This document shows positions 14,853 through 21,067 of a stretch of DNA of 21,067 bases, piece by piece. Every line of letters begins with the position of its first letter. Position 1 is the first letter of the stretch. The notes beneath the pieces were generated by a model, which was given only the letters and a program-made list of their open reading frames with translations, searched no databases and was not told the DNA's origin. The DNA comes from Candidatus Latescibacterota bacterium (GTDB lineage: Bacteria; Latescibacterota; UBA2968; UBA8231). The stretch spans positions 1 to 21,067 of the forward strand of contig JAGWBY010000044.1 of the NCBI GenBank assembly GCA_021295675.1, written 5' to 3'. The position numbers were made by a program, and so were the translations under genes.

Positions 14853-14917
14853 AGAAGCCGTCTGAAAACCCCTGGTGGCCGTCGCGCGGCTGCACCCGGG
14901 ATTTCCAGACGGCTTCT
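14853..14917. repeat. Long inverted repeat upstream of the oxidoreductase gene
   Basis: AGAAGCCGTCTG (14853-14864) and CAGACGGCTTCT (14906-14917) are perfect 12-bp arms with 41 bases between them. The inside continues to pair imperfectly (GAAAACCCC with GGGATTTC). It ends 14 bases before the GAGGAG ribosome binding site of the next gene, so it could act as a leader structure or terminator-like block. The 12-mer TTAGAAGCCGTC occurs also at 6286-6297. Confidence 0.7.
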
Positions 14918-14942
14918 TAAACCCTTAACAGAGGAGCACACG

Positions 14943-15962
14943 GTGGCAGCAAAAAAACAAGAGCACTTCCGCGTCGGTGTCATAGGCTACGGCGGCGCGT
15001 TCAATATGGGTCAGTTGCACTTGACCTCCATGGCCAAAAACGAGGGCGTAGAAGTGGCCGCTGTTTGCGAGCTAGATGCCGAGCGACGTCAAGTAGCCGA
15101 CGAGGACTTCCCCGGCATCAAAACCTACGGCCGCGTCGGTAGCATGCTGCGGAACGCGAACTTGGACTTGGTGACGATCATCACCCCGCACAACACGCAC
15201 GCCAAGCTAGCGGTGCAATGCCTCAATGCCGGGCTCCACGTAGTATGCGAAAAGCCCCTCGCCATCACCAGCGCCGAAGTCAAGCGCATGCAGGCGGCAG
15301 CTAAAAAGAACAAGGTCCTGATCTCGACGTTTCACAACCGGCGCTGGGACGGCGACTTTGTGGTGCTGCGCGACCTAATTCTCAAAGAGCAAATCATCGG
15401 TTCCGTCTTCCGCATTGAGGCCGGATTTTACGGCTACGGCGAGCAGGGGACTTGGTGGCGCTCCAATCGCAAAATCTCCGGCGGAGCCATCTACGACTGG
15501 GGCGCGCATTTTACGGATTGGATTTTGAATATCGTCCCGAAAAAAATTACCTCGGTCAGCGGCTATCAAGTCAAAAATTCCGCGTGGAAAAAATACGACA
15601 ACGAGGATCACTCCGAATACACGCTGCGCTTCCACAGCGGCTGCACCGTCACCCTGACCATGTCCAACCTATCGATGAGTCCGCGGCCGCGCTGGCGGGT
15701 GCTGGGCACGAAGGGCGCAATCGAAGACGTTGGCGGCAAGTACCTCGTCAAGGCAATGATCAACGGCCGCCAAATGAGCACTGAGGTACCCTTCGCCGAG
15801 TCCAATTGGGACGCGTACTACGAAAACATTTTCGCGCATTTGCAGGGCCGCGCCGACCTCGTCATTACCCCCGAATCCGCGGGTCGGGTAATCGGAGTGC
15901 TCGAAGCAGCCAACATTTCGGCGGCGCGCGGGTCGGTGCCCATCAAGCCAGCCTTTGTCTGA
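14943..15962 (+). CDS. Gfo/Idh/MocA family oxidoreductase
   Basis: This 339-residue NAD(P)-dependent dehydrogenase acts on a sugar, inositol or related polyol; the substrate is unknown. The Rossmann half begins VGVIGYGG, followed by VCELDAERR at the end of beta-2, and carries VVCEKPLA, the EKP motif whose lysine is catalytic. The C-terminal half has the family's GGAIYDWGAHFTDW segment with the Asp/His pair. GTG at 14943 is chosen because GAGGAG lies 6 bases upstream and the protein then starts just before the Rossmann fold. The frame is open to 14679 but that stretch includes hairpins. The end overlaps the L7Ae-like gene by 8 bases, so the following three ORFs are probably translated from the same mRNA. 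Tryptophan- and tyrosine-rich active-site loops (GYGEQGTWWRSN) suggest a sugar ligand. Confidence 0.9.
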   Translation: MAAKKQEHFRVGVIGYGGAFNMGQLHLTSMAKNEGVEVAAVCELDAERRQVADEDFPGIKTYGRVGSMLRNANLDLVTIITPHNTHAKLAVQCLNAGLHVVCEKPLAITSAEVKRMQAAAKKNKVLISTFHNRRWDGDFVVLRDLILKEQIIGSVFRIEAGFYGYGEQGTWWRSNRKISGGAIYDWGAHFTDWILNIVPKKITSVSGYQVKNSAWKKYDNEDHSEYTLRFHSGCTVTLTMSNLSMSPRPRWRVLGTKGAIEDVGGKYLVKAMINGRQMSTEVPFAESNWDAYYENIFAHLQGRADLVITPESAGRVIGVLEAANISAARGSVPIKPAFV

Positions 15963-16284
15963 GCAAGACCTGCCCCGCCTCAACCCAACTGCGCAACTGT
16001 CTGCGCTCTTGGGGATCGGTTGCCGCTCGGGGGCCACGGTCGTCGGCCTGTCGGCTGTGCGTCGCGCCAAGGGGCTGGCTCTTGTATTTGCCAGCAGCGG
16101 CCTAGCAGAGCGGACGTTGCGCGAACTGGCTCGTTTAGAGCGCGGGGGTACGCGCGTCTTTCAAGTACAGGCAATGGAAGTGCTGACTCAGGGCTTTGGT
16201 CGCGAGGACGCCCACGTGATTGGCGTTTTGCGCGGCGATTTGGCCCGTGGGTTGGTCAAGCACATAGAGGAGCAAACGCCATGA
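15955..16284 (+). CDS. L7Ae/L30e-like RNA-binding protein
   Basis: This 109-residue protein has a pattern like the L7Ae/L30e/YlxQ fold: an N-terminal helix, GCRSGATVVGLSAVRRA (22-38), a strand LALVFASSG (41-49) where the family has its xxLVhhAxD segment, AERTLREL, a strand GTRVFQV, then GFGREDAHVIGVLRGDLARGL. Relatives bind kink-turn RNA or ribosomal RNA. The match is moderate; the usual lysines of the RNA-binding loop are partly replaced by arginines. The only early start is TTG at 15955, overlapping the end of the oxidoreductase gene by 8 bases, so it probably depends on coupled translation. The stop overlaps the next ATG as ATGA. Confidence 0.6.
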   Translation: MSEQDLPRLNPTAQLSALLGIGCRSGATVVGLSAVRRAKGLALVFASSGLAERTLRELARLERGGTRVFQVQAMEVLTQGFGREDAHVIGVLRGDLARGLVKHIEEQTP

Positions 16285-16358
16285 CCATATCGGTAGTTTG
16301 TGGGACGGAAGACAAGGATCGGATGATCGACGCTCTCGACCGCACCGCTTCCGCCTAA
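16281..16358 (+). CDS. Short ORF of 25 codons with strong ribosome binding site
   Basis: A 25-residue peptide beginning MTISVVCGTEDKDR is encoded between the L7Ae-like and CYTH genes. GAGGAG at 16267-16272 precedes its ATG by 8 bases, the ATG overlaps the upstream stop (ATGA), and its own TAA ends 3 bases before the CYTH ATG, which has no ribosome binding site. It may mainly carry ribosomes to the CYTH start, or it may be the remnant of a larger gene. I recognise no family. Confidence 0.45.
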   Translation: MTISVVCGTEDKDRMIDALDRTASA

Positions 16359-16361
16359 CCG

Positions 16362-16835
16362 ATGTCTTGGGAAATCGAGCGCAAGTACCTCGTAGCCGAC
16401 CGCTCTTGCCTCGACCAGCTAGCGGGCGTCGCCTTTCGGCAGGGCTACATTCCCATCCAAGACGGCGGCGTGGTGCGCGTGCGCATTGAAGGCGAGCGGG
16501 CGGTGCTCACGCTCAAGGGAGCGACTAGCGGCATCGCGCGCCGCGAGTACGAATACGAAATCCCACGCCAAGACGCCGAGAGCATCCTAGCGACCCTGTG
16601 CCAGCAGCCCCTCATCGAAAAGACGCGCTATACCTTGCCTTGGGCGGGCAAGGTCTGGACCATCGACGTATTTTCTGGCGAAAACGAAGGGTTAGTGCTC
16701 GCCGAAGTCGAACTGAACAGCCAAGACGAGGCCGTGGAGAAGCCGCCCTGGGCCGGCGTCGAAGTATCGGACGATCCACGCTATTACAACGCCAACCTCG
16801 TGCGCAATCCCTATTGCAAATGGCGGGACGATTAG
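16362..16835 (+). CDS. CYTH-domain protein (triphosphate tunnel metalloenzyme)
   Basis: This 157-residue cytoplasmic protein carries the defining ExExK motif at residues 4-8 (EIERK), followed by alternating charged strands: VVRVRIEGERAVLTLKG, the YEYEIP strand, KTRYTLPW and LAEVEL. These line the tunnel that binds inorganic triphosphate or nucleoside triphosphates. Small bacterial relatives, for example from Nitrosomonas, are tripolyphosphatases; adenylate cyclase activity occurs in other branches. The length is typical of the short single-domain type. It is the last gene of the coupled run that starts with the oxidoreductase and seems to rely on reinitiation after the 25-codon ORF, because it lacks a ribosome binding site. 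Confidence 0.92.
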   Translation: MSWEIERKYLVADRSCLDQLAGVAFRQGYIPIQDGGVVRVRIEGERAVLTLKGATSGIARREYEYEIPRQDAESILATLCQQPLIEKTRYTLPWAGKVWTIDVFSGENEGLVLAEVELNSQDEAVEKPPWAGVEVSDDPRYYNANLVRNPYCKWRDD

Positions 16836-16859
16836 AAGTGGTTCACGCTGTCATCCTAT

Positions 16860-16886
16860 TCTGCGTCTATCTGCGTCTATCTGCGG
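16860..16886 (+). repeat. Short tandem repeat TCTGCGTCTA
   Basis: The 10-mer TCTGCGTCTA occurs twice in succession and a third partial copy (TCTGCGG) follows. It lies in the 115-base gap between the convergent CYTH and nadC genes. Similar TCTGCGTC(C/T)A strings are, from memory, common in intergenic DNA of many environmental bacteria. No terminator is obvious in this gap. Confidence 0.7.
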
Positions 16887-16950
16887 ATCATCTTATAAGT
16901 GATGTAGGATTGCTATAACAAATCGCCACTAACCATTAATCCGGTCGCTT

Positions 16951-17820
16951 CTATTCCTCAAAAAGCATGCTCAGGTCCAACGCCGGTGCCGAATGCGTCA
17001 GGGCACCGATTGAGACGAGGTCCACTCCGGCAGCAGCGGCCTCGCGCACGGTCGCCAAGGTATAACCGCCAGTGGCCTCAATCTCAATGGCAGGATTGGC
17101 GGCGCGGATGAGCGCTACGGCCCGGCGCAGGGTCGGCGCATCCATGTTGTCGAGCAGGATGCGGTCTGGGCCACCCGCTAGGGCCTCCTCTACCTCCGCG
17201 AGATTTTCGGCTTCCACGTAAATCGGTGCCGTTTGGCCCCGAGCCGTGCGGATGGCAGCGCGGACACCGCCTGCGGCCGCGGCGTGGTTTTCCTTGATCA
17301 GCACGGCGTCGTACAGACCCATGCGATGATTGACGCCGCCGCCCAAGCGCACGGCCCACTTCTGCAAGTGCCGCCAGCCTGGGGTGGTTTTGCGAGTGTC
17401 AGTGATGCGAGTAGCCGTGCCGTTTAGAGCCTCCACATAGCGGTGAGTCAGAGTGGCCACGCCCGAAAGCTGTTGCAGGAAATTGAGCGCCGTGCGCTCG
17501 CCAGCTAAAAGCGAGCGAGCGCGGCCCTGCAAGCGGACGAGAGTCTGGCCTTCTGCAACCTCGTCCCCGTCGGCGACCTCAGCACACACAGAAACGTCTT
17601 GGTCGAGACGGGCGAAAACCGCACGGGCGATTTCGATGCCAGCGACAACACCGGCTTGGCGAGCGATGATGTGGACGCGAGCCTCGGCATCGCTCGCCAC
17701 GGTCCAAGCAGCGGTCAAATCGGCTTCTACATCTACGACGCCGAGGTCTTCCCGCAAGGCTAGGTCGATGAGCTGGTCATACGCGGCGGAGGGCAATGGA
17801 GCGGAGTAGTTTGTGGCCAT
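16951..17820 (-). CDS. nadC: Nicotinate-nucleotide pyrophosphorylase (quinolinate phosphoribosyltransferase)
   Basis: This enzyme makes nicotinate mononucleotide from quinolinate and phosphoribosyl pyrophosphate, the third step of de novo NAD synthesis. At 289 residues it has normal length. Substrate-binding residues are in place: R109 (GERTALNFLQ), R143 and K144 (TDTRKTTPG), H165 and R166 (GGVNHRMGLYD), K176 (LIKENH), E205 (VEAEN), D224 (LLDNM), and the C-terminal EATGGYTL and SIGALTHS segments that bind the phosphate. AGGAAA is found 7 bases before the ATG at 17820. No nadA or nadB is present in the window, so the gene stands alone, divergent from the glycosyltransferase gene across the inverted-repeat element. 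Confidence 0.97.
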   Translation of the reverse strand: MATNYSAPLPSAAYDQLIDLALREDLGVVDVEADLTAAWTVASDAEARVHIIARQAGVVAGIEIARAVFARLDQDVSVCAEVADGDEVAEGQTLVRLQGRARSLLAGERTALNFLQQLSGVATLTHRYVEALNGTATRITDTRKTTPGWRHLQKWAVRLGGGVNHRMGLYDAVLIKENHAAAAGGVRAAIRTARGQTAPIYVEAENLAEVEEALAGGPDRILLDNMDAPTLRRAVALIRAANPAIEIEATGGYTLATVREAAAAGVDLVSIGALTHSAPALDLSMLFEE

Positions 17821-17864
17821 TTTGTTTCCTAAAAAAGTTGCTGATTTGCACTGCGTGGCCTAAG

Positions 17865-17989
17865 TACACGACAGTAGTGCGGTATGAGATGCTTCGCTTC
17901 GCTCAGCATGACAGCATGGGGCGTCATCACCTGTCATGCTGAGCGGAGCAAAGCGGAGTCGAAAACATCCATTGGATTACTGTCGTGTA
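17865..17989. mobile_element. MITE-like inverted-repeat element (no transposase)
   Basis: Outer perfect 12-bp inverted repeats TACACGACAGTA (17865-17876) and TACTGTCGTGTA (17978-17989) enclose a second perfect 14-bp pair, GCTCAGCATGACAG (17901-17914) and CTGTCATGCTGAGC (17931-17944). The flanks CTAAG and TTAAG differ by one base and may be a worn target duplication. CTGCGTGGC is also repeated outside (17851-17859, 17995-18003). The inner GAGCGGAGC/AGCGGAGTCGAA portion is of a type scattered widely in bacterial intergenic DNA. No ORF fits inside. The element fills most of the 241-base divergent gap between nadC and the glycosyltransferase gene. Confidence 0.6.
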
Positions 17990-18073
17990 TTAAGCTGCGT
18001 GGCAAATGTACGCAAAGTCTGGTCACACTGCTGACATTAGACAGAAAATGCCCGGCAATCTATGTTTTTTAAT

Positions 18074-19780
18074 ATGGCCACGCTCGTCCACGTCACGCAC
18101 GAAGCCGTGCAGCAAGCCGGTGGCATCGGCACGGTCCTGCGCGGCCTGATCACCGCCCGCAGCTACCAAGCCCACTGCCAGCGCACCATCCTGCTCGGCC
18201 CCCTGACTGATTCAGACAGTGCCCAACCGCTCGGCCCGGATGGCGAGATCCTCTACGACGCCAGCCGCAGCATCCGCGCCGCCGCCGTCGCCGACCAACT
18301 CAGTGCGGTCGAGCGGGAGTTTGGCGTGCGCTTGGTCTATGGCCGACGCTTGCTGACCCAAGACGGACGCCGAGCCTCGCCAGAGGTGCTGCTGGTAGAT
18401 GTGAGCCACCCGCCTCAAGGGCTGAACGAATTTAAGCGCGACCTATTCCTCCAGTTTGGCCTCGAATCGCACCGCTACGAACAGCACTGGGAATACGAGC
18501 AATACCTGCGCTTGGCCGAGCCGGGTTTCGCAGCCGTGTGCTCCCTAGTCGGAGACGCGCCCTTCTTGCTATTGGCGCATGAATTCATGGGGCTAGGTAC
18601 TGCCTTCAAAGCCCTGCTGAGCGATGCGGCGTGTAAAACCCTGTTCTACGCGCACGAAGTGGCCTCCGTGCGGCCCTTGGTGGAGGAGCGGCCCGGACGC
18701 GACATTGCCTTTTACAATGCGCTGCGCCAAGCGCGCGCAAACGACCAATACATCGACGAATTATTCGGCCCGCAAGACGGCTATTTCAAACACGCCCTCG
18801 TCAGCCAAGCCCATCGTCTCGACGCAGTCCTCGCCGTCGGCGATTGGGTGGAGGAGGAGTTGCGCTTTCTCGGGCCGGAATTCGCCGCTCGTCCCATTGA
18901 CCTCGTGTATAACGGGGTGCCAGCCATCGAACTGTCCGCGGCCGAGCGCGAGGCAGCGCGGAAAAAAGTGCAGGCCAGTGGAGCCACGCTCTTAGGTTGG
19001 ACCCCAGATCTGATCTTCACGCACGTCGCCCGCCTAGTCGAGAGCAAGGGCTTGTGGCGCGATTTGCTGGTGCTCGAACACCTCGATCACCACCTGTGGG
19101 AGCGAGGGCAACGGGCGCTTTTTATCGCATTGGCGACCGAGACTGGACGCCGCGATTCCGAGGATGTCCAGCGCATGGCCGCGTACGGTTGGCCGCTAGT
19201 TCACCGCGAAGGGGGGAGCGACCTCAGCAGCGGCGAGCTAAAATTCGACCTTTTAGTCCGCGCCTTTAATGCGCGCACCCGCGCCGTCAAAGCGCTTTTC
19301 GTCAACCAATTCGGCTGGGATCAGCAAAGCTGCGCGTTCCTGCCGGCCAACGCGGAATTCGCCGATTTGCGCCGAGGCAGCGACGTGGAGTTCGGGCAGT
19401 CGATTTACGAGCCTTTCGGCATCTCCCAAGTCGAGTGCCTGAGCGCTGGCACCATCAGCGTGGTCAGCGATGTGTGCGGCTGCCGCGGCTTTGTGCGCCA
19501 AGCGGCCGGTGAATCGGGATTGGACGGCTTTATCGAGGGAGCTTATACCCAACTGGCCGAGGCCGACCGCGCCGGCCAGCCGATTGGAGTGCGCGAACGC
19601 ACACAAGCCGAAGCAGTGCAAAGTCAGGTGGTGGCCAGTGCCTTAGCCAACCAGCTATCCGCAGGCGAGCCTGGTCGCAAAAGGCTGCTTGCCGAAGGCT
19701 ATGCCGCGGCCCAGCAGATGAGTTGGGAGCGCGTGGCTGAGGATATGCTGTTGCCCGTTTTGCGGCGGCTGGAGCAGTGA
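18074..19780 (+). CDS. GT-B glycosyltransferase related to glycogen/starch synthase
   Basis: This is a 568-residue cytoplasmic glycosyltransferase. VHVTHEAVQQAGGIGTVLRGL at the N-terminus (in pieces, residues 5-24) corresponds to the GGxG donor loop of the glycogen-synthase-like GT5/GT4 group. The second Rossmann half starts at FTHVARLVESKGLWRDL and contains EFGQSIYEPFG, then ISQVECLSAG, which is the E-x7-E donor-phosphate motif of GT-B enzymes. It probably makes an alpha-glucan or transfers hexose to another acceptor; strict GlgA assignment is not justified because the family middle region differs and the normal K-x-G-G-L is Q-A-G-G-I. The start at 18074 is preferred to 18062 because it falls just before the first beta strand; neither has a ribosome binding site. 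The lipoprotein gene begins 1 base after its stop. Confidence 0.82.
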   Translation: MATLVHVTHEAVQQAGGIGTVLRGLITARSYQAHCQRTILLGPLTDSDSAQPLGPDGEILYDASRSIRAAAVADQLSAVEREFGVRLVYGRRLLTQDGRRASPEVLLVDVSHPPQGLNEFKRDLFLQFGLESHRYEQHWEYEQYLRLAEPGFAAVCSLVGDAPFLLLAHEFMGLGTAFKALLSDAACKTLFYAHEVASVRPLVEERPGRDIAFYNALRQARANDQYIDELFGPQDGYFKHALVSQAHRLDAVLAVGDWVEEELRFLGPEFAARPIDLVYNGVPAIELSAAEREAARKKVQASGATLLGWTPDLIFTHVARLVESKGLWRDLLVLEHLDHHLWERGQRALFIALATETGRRDSEDVQRMAAYGWPLVHREGGSDLSSGELKFDLLVRAFNARTRAVKALFVNQFGWDQQSCAFLPANAEFADLRRGSDVEFGQSIYEPFGISQVECLSAGTISVVSDVCGCRGFVRQAAGESGLDGFIEGAYTQLAEADRAGQPIGVRERTQAEAVQSQVVASALANQLSAGEPGRKRLLAEGYAAAQQMSWERVAEDMLLPVLRRLEQ

Positions 19781-19781
19781 C

Positions 19782-20846
19782 ATGGCTGGGCTAGTGATTG
19801 CACTCGCACTCTCGCTTGGCGGCTGCGTGCCCTTTATCGGCGGCCCGGACCAAAGGCGTCAACTAGCGCGTGCGGCCCAAGACCTCGTGGAAATCATCGA
19901 GGTCCGGGAAGGAGAGGTTGACTGGCTGGGCTTGCGCGACCCCGCTGGCGTGCAGACCGAGGAGACCAAGGTGCTCGACGATTACGTGCTATCTGCGCTG
20001 ATGAGGACCGAGGTCGCGGTGGGGCTGGTCGATACGACCGGCAAGCGTTGGCGCGGCGAGGAATTAGTCGGCCTAAAGCAAGGGGGAAGCGCTGCGCTCG
20101 CATTGGGCGGGCGGCTTGAAGCAGACGCCCCGTGGATGTACGTGCGGATGTTTTTAGTCGAGCGGAAAAGCGGCGAGCTCGTGGCAACTCGCACCACCCG
20201 CATCTCGGAACAGGACGTGCGCCACGAGGTCGCCTCGCGCCAACTCGGAACCGGAGAGAGCTATGGTCCAATTGAAGTGGAACTACACCTGATTGCCAAG
20301 CGCGAAGAAGGAGGCGTCGCCCAAGCTGTCGAGTTGGCGGAGGGTGTGCAATTGCAGCAAGGCGACCAGCTACAACTGCGCTTTAAGCTAAGCCGCGACG
20401 CCGAAGTCCACGCCTTTCTGTGCAGCTCTACCGGTGCGCGCGAAACCTTGTTTGACGAACAATTCGTCTATTCGGACATCGTCCAATACGCCCCCGGCGA
20501 GAACGATTGGATCGCCTTCAACGAGCTCGATCAAGTCTATACCCTGTACTTCCTCGCCGGGCCGCAGCTATTGGCCGAAAACGCCGGGCCGTTCTACGAA
20601 CAATTCGCCACGCTTGTCCGCGATGGACAGATCAACCGCTTCGCCGGGCTAGACCAACTCGATACGGCCCTAGTCGAATTTCTCCAGCGCCCCGAACCTC
20701 TCGAAGTTTTGCGCGGCGACGAAGACATTTCTCTCGGCCAGCCAGAAACCATGGTGTACGACGACGGCAACACCCTGTCGAGCCAAGCGGAGATCCTCAC
20801 CGGCACTCCGGTGCTGGTACGCGCCCTGAGTTTTTCCGTGCAGTAG
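19782..20846 (+). CDS. Lipoprotein with CsgG/FlgO-like and DUF4384-like regions
   Basis: This 354-residue protein starts with a short hydrophobic signal and a lipobox LGGC, with Cys15 as the lipidation site, so it should be anchored in the outer or inner membrane facing the periplasm. Residues 25-160 (VLDDYVLSALMRTEVAVGLVD, GGRLEADAPWMYVRMFLVE in pieces) resemble the nucleic-acid-independent CsgG/FlgO/TolB-N type domain of secretion and flagellar lipoproteins. Residues 185-270 (LQQGDQLQLRFKLSRDAEVHAFLC) resemble DUF4384, a beta-rich domain found in surface-associated proteins. The ATG lies 1 base after the glycosyltransferase stop, so the two genes are coupled. Its tail ends exactly where the convergent aminotransferase gene ends. 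The role is unknown; a part in envelope glycan or secretion functions would be a guess. Confidence 0.72.
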   Translation: MAGLVIALALSLGGCVPFIGGPDQRRQLARAAQDLVEIIEVREGEVDWLGLRDPAGVQTEETKVLDDYVLSALMRTEVAVGLVDTTGKRWRGEELVGLKQGGSAALALGGRLEADAPWMYVRMFLVERKSGELVATRTTRISEQDVRHEVASRQLGTGESYGPIEVELHLIAKREEGGVAQAVELAEGVQLQQGDQLQLRFKLSRDAEVHAFLCSSTGARETLFDEQFVYSDIVQYAPGENDWIAFNELDQVYTLYFLAGPQLLAENAGPFYEQFATLVRDGQINRFAGLDQLDTALVEFLQRPEPLEVLRGDEDISLGQPETMVYDDGNTLSSQAEILTGTPVLVRALSFSVQ

Positions 20847-21067
20847 CTACAAGACCGCAGCCACCGAAGCGCAAAAGTAATCGAGGTTGTCCTCGGTCAG
20901 GCCAGCGACGTTGATGCGCCCTCCCGCGACGATGTAGATCGCGTACTGCTCCCGCAGCACCTCGACCTGCTCGGCGTTCAAGCCCGAAAAAGAGAACATC
21001 CCCCGCTGCCGCTCGATAAACGAAAAGTCGCGCTCCACGCCCTGCTCGCTGAGCCGCGCGACGAGCC
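20847..21067 (-). CDS. Aspartate/aromatic aminotransferase, C-terminal part (truncated by window edge)
   Basis: Only the last 70 or so residues are inside the window; the gene continues beyond 21067. The sequence FIERQRGMFSFSGL, LREQYAIYIVAGGRINVAGL and a final CASVAAVL is the C-terminal signature of AspC/TyrB-type PLP enzymes, which exchange amino groups between aspartate or aromatic amino acids and 2-oxoglutarate. The Arg of GRINVAGL is the conserved residue that binds the substrate carboxylate. The GTG at 21038 is not the start: the reading continues upstream with ARLSEQG. Its stop (TAG, complement at 20847-20849) abuts the lipoprotein stop with no base between them. Confidence 0.9.
   Translation of the reverse strand, partial: LVARLSEQGVERDFSFIERQRGMFSFSGLNAEQVEVLREQYAIYIVAGGRINVAGLTEDNLDYFCASVAAVL

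Noticed and set aside
14853..14917. Neisserial origin of the region because of GCCGTCTGAA
   Set aside because: The genes and composition do not suit Neisseria, and one exact 10-mer in 21 kb is not enough.
14679..14942. N-terminal extension of the Gfo/Idh/MocA protein
   Set aside because: The frame is open by chance across a terminator and a long hairpin; GTG at 14943 has a good ribosome binding site and matches the family start.
1..21067. CRISPR arrays, tRNA or rRNA genes, integrase genes
   Set aside because: No regularly spaced direct repeats, tRNA-like cloverleaf with a CCA-type end, rRNA stretches or recombinase motifs were seen on either strand by eye.

Overview
The window looks like a piece of a GC-rich bacterial chromosome, probably an environmental or host-associated lineage known mainly from metagenomes. 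The reasons are a bacterial-type prolyl-tRNA synthetase, NadC, a CAAX-type membrane protease and a group of metabolic families (phytanoyl-CoA dioxygenase, mandelate racemase/muconate lactonizing enzyme, Gfo/Idh/MocA oxidoreductase, extended SDRs, a dimethylformamidase-like protein) that I associate with Poribacteria- and Latescibacteria-like genomes. That placement is an inference from gene content only. No rRNA, tRNA, CRISPR array or transposase gene was seen.

Region 1 (1-2050) is visibly richer in A/T than the rest and holds a compact Type II restriction-modification system: a small PD-(D/E)XK endonuclease, a convergent overlapping C5-cytosine methyltransferase, and an XRE-type regulator upstream of the methyltransferase. 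The regulator has a promoter with a 9-bp-arm palindrome between its -35 and -10 boxes, so self-control is likely. Region 2 (2054-5185) holds two broken genes: proS with an in-frame stop and a later frameshift, and a dimethylformamidase-large-subunit-like gene with a frameshift. Region 3 (5303-9098) is a small-molecule (sugar or sugar-acid) metabolism cluster: SDR and enolase-superfamily dehydratase/racemase on the plus strand, facing a phytanoyl-CoA-dioxygenase-like gene and a second, shortened SDR on the minus strand.

Region 4 (9176-13786) is a two-gene minus-strand unit: a very large CPBP intramembrane protease built as a tandem duplication with only one catalytic half, followed 6 bases later by a membrane-anchored metallophosphoesterase. 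Region 5 (about 13850-14820) is a second A/T-richer patch: an orphan toxin-domain/immunity-like gene pair with an ATGA overlap, its own promoter candidate, a UUCG-tetraloop terminator, and imperfect 35-bp direct repeats on both sides. Region 6 (14943-16835) is a tightly coupled run: Gfo/Idh/MocA oxidoreductase, L7Ae-like RNA-binding protein, a 25-codon ORF with a strong ribosome binding site, and a CYTH triphosphate-tunnel protein. Region 7 (16951-21067) holds nadC on the minus strand, a MITE-like inverted-repeat element, a GT-B glycosyltransferase coupled to a lipoprotein, and the 3' end of an aspartate/aromatic aminotransferase.

The most notable themes are: two likely horizontally acquired defence/conflict modules (R-M and toxin-immunity); decay or assembly damage in proS and its neighbour, with short missing segments in three genes; several hairpin repeats at gene ends; and the duplicated CPBP protease coupled to a phosphoesterase.
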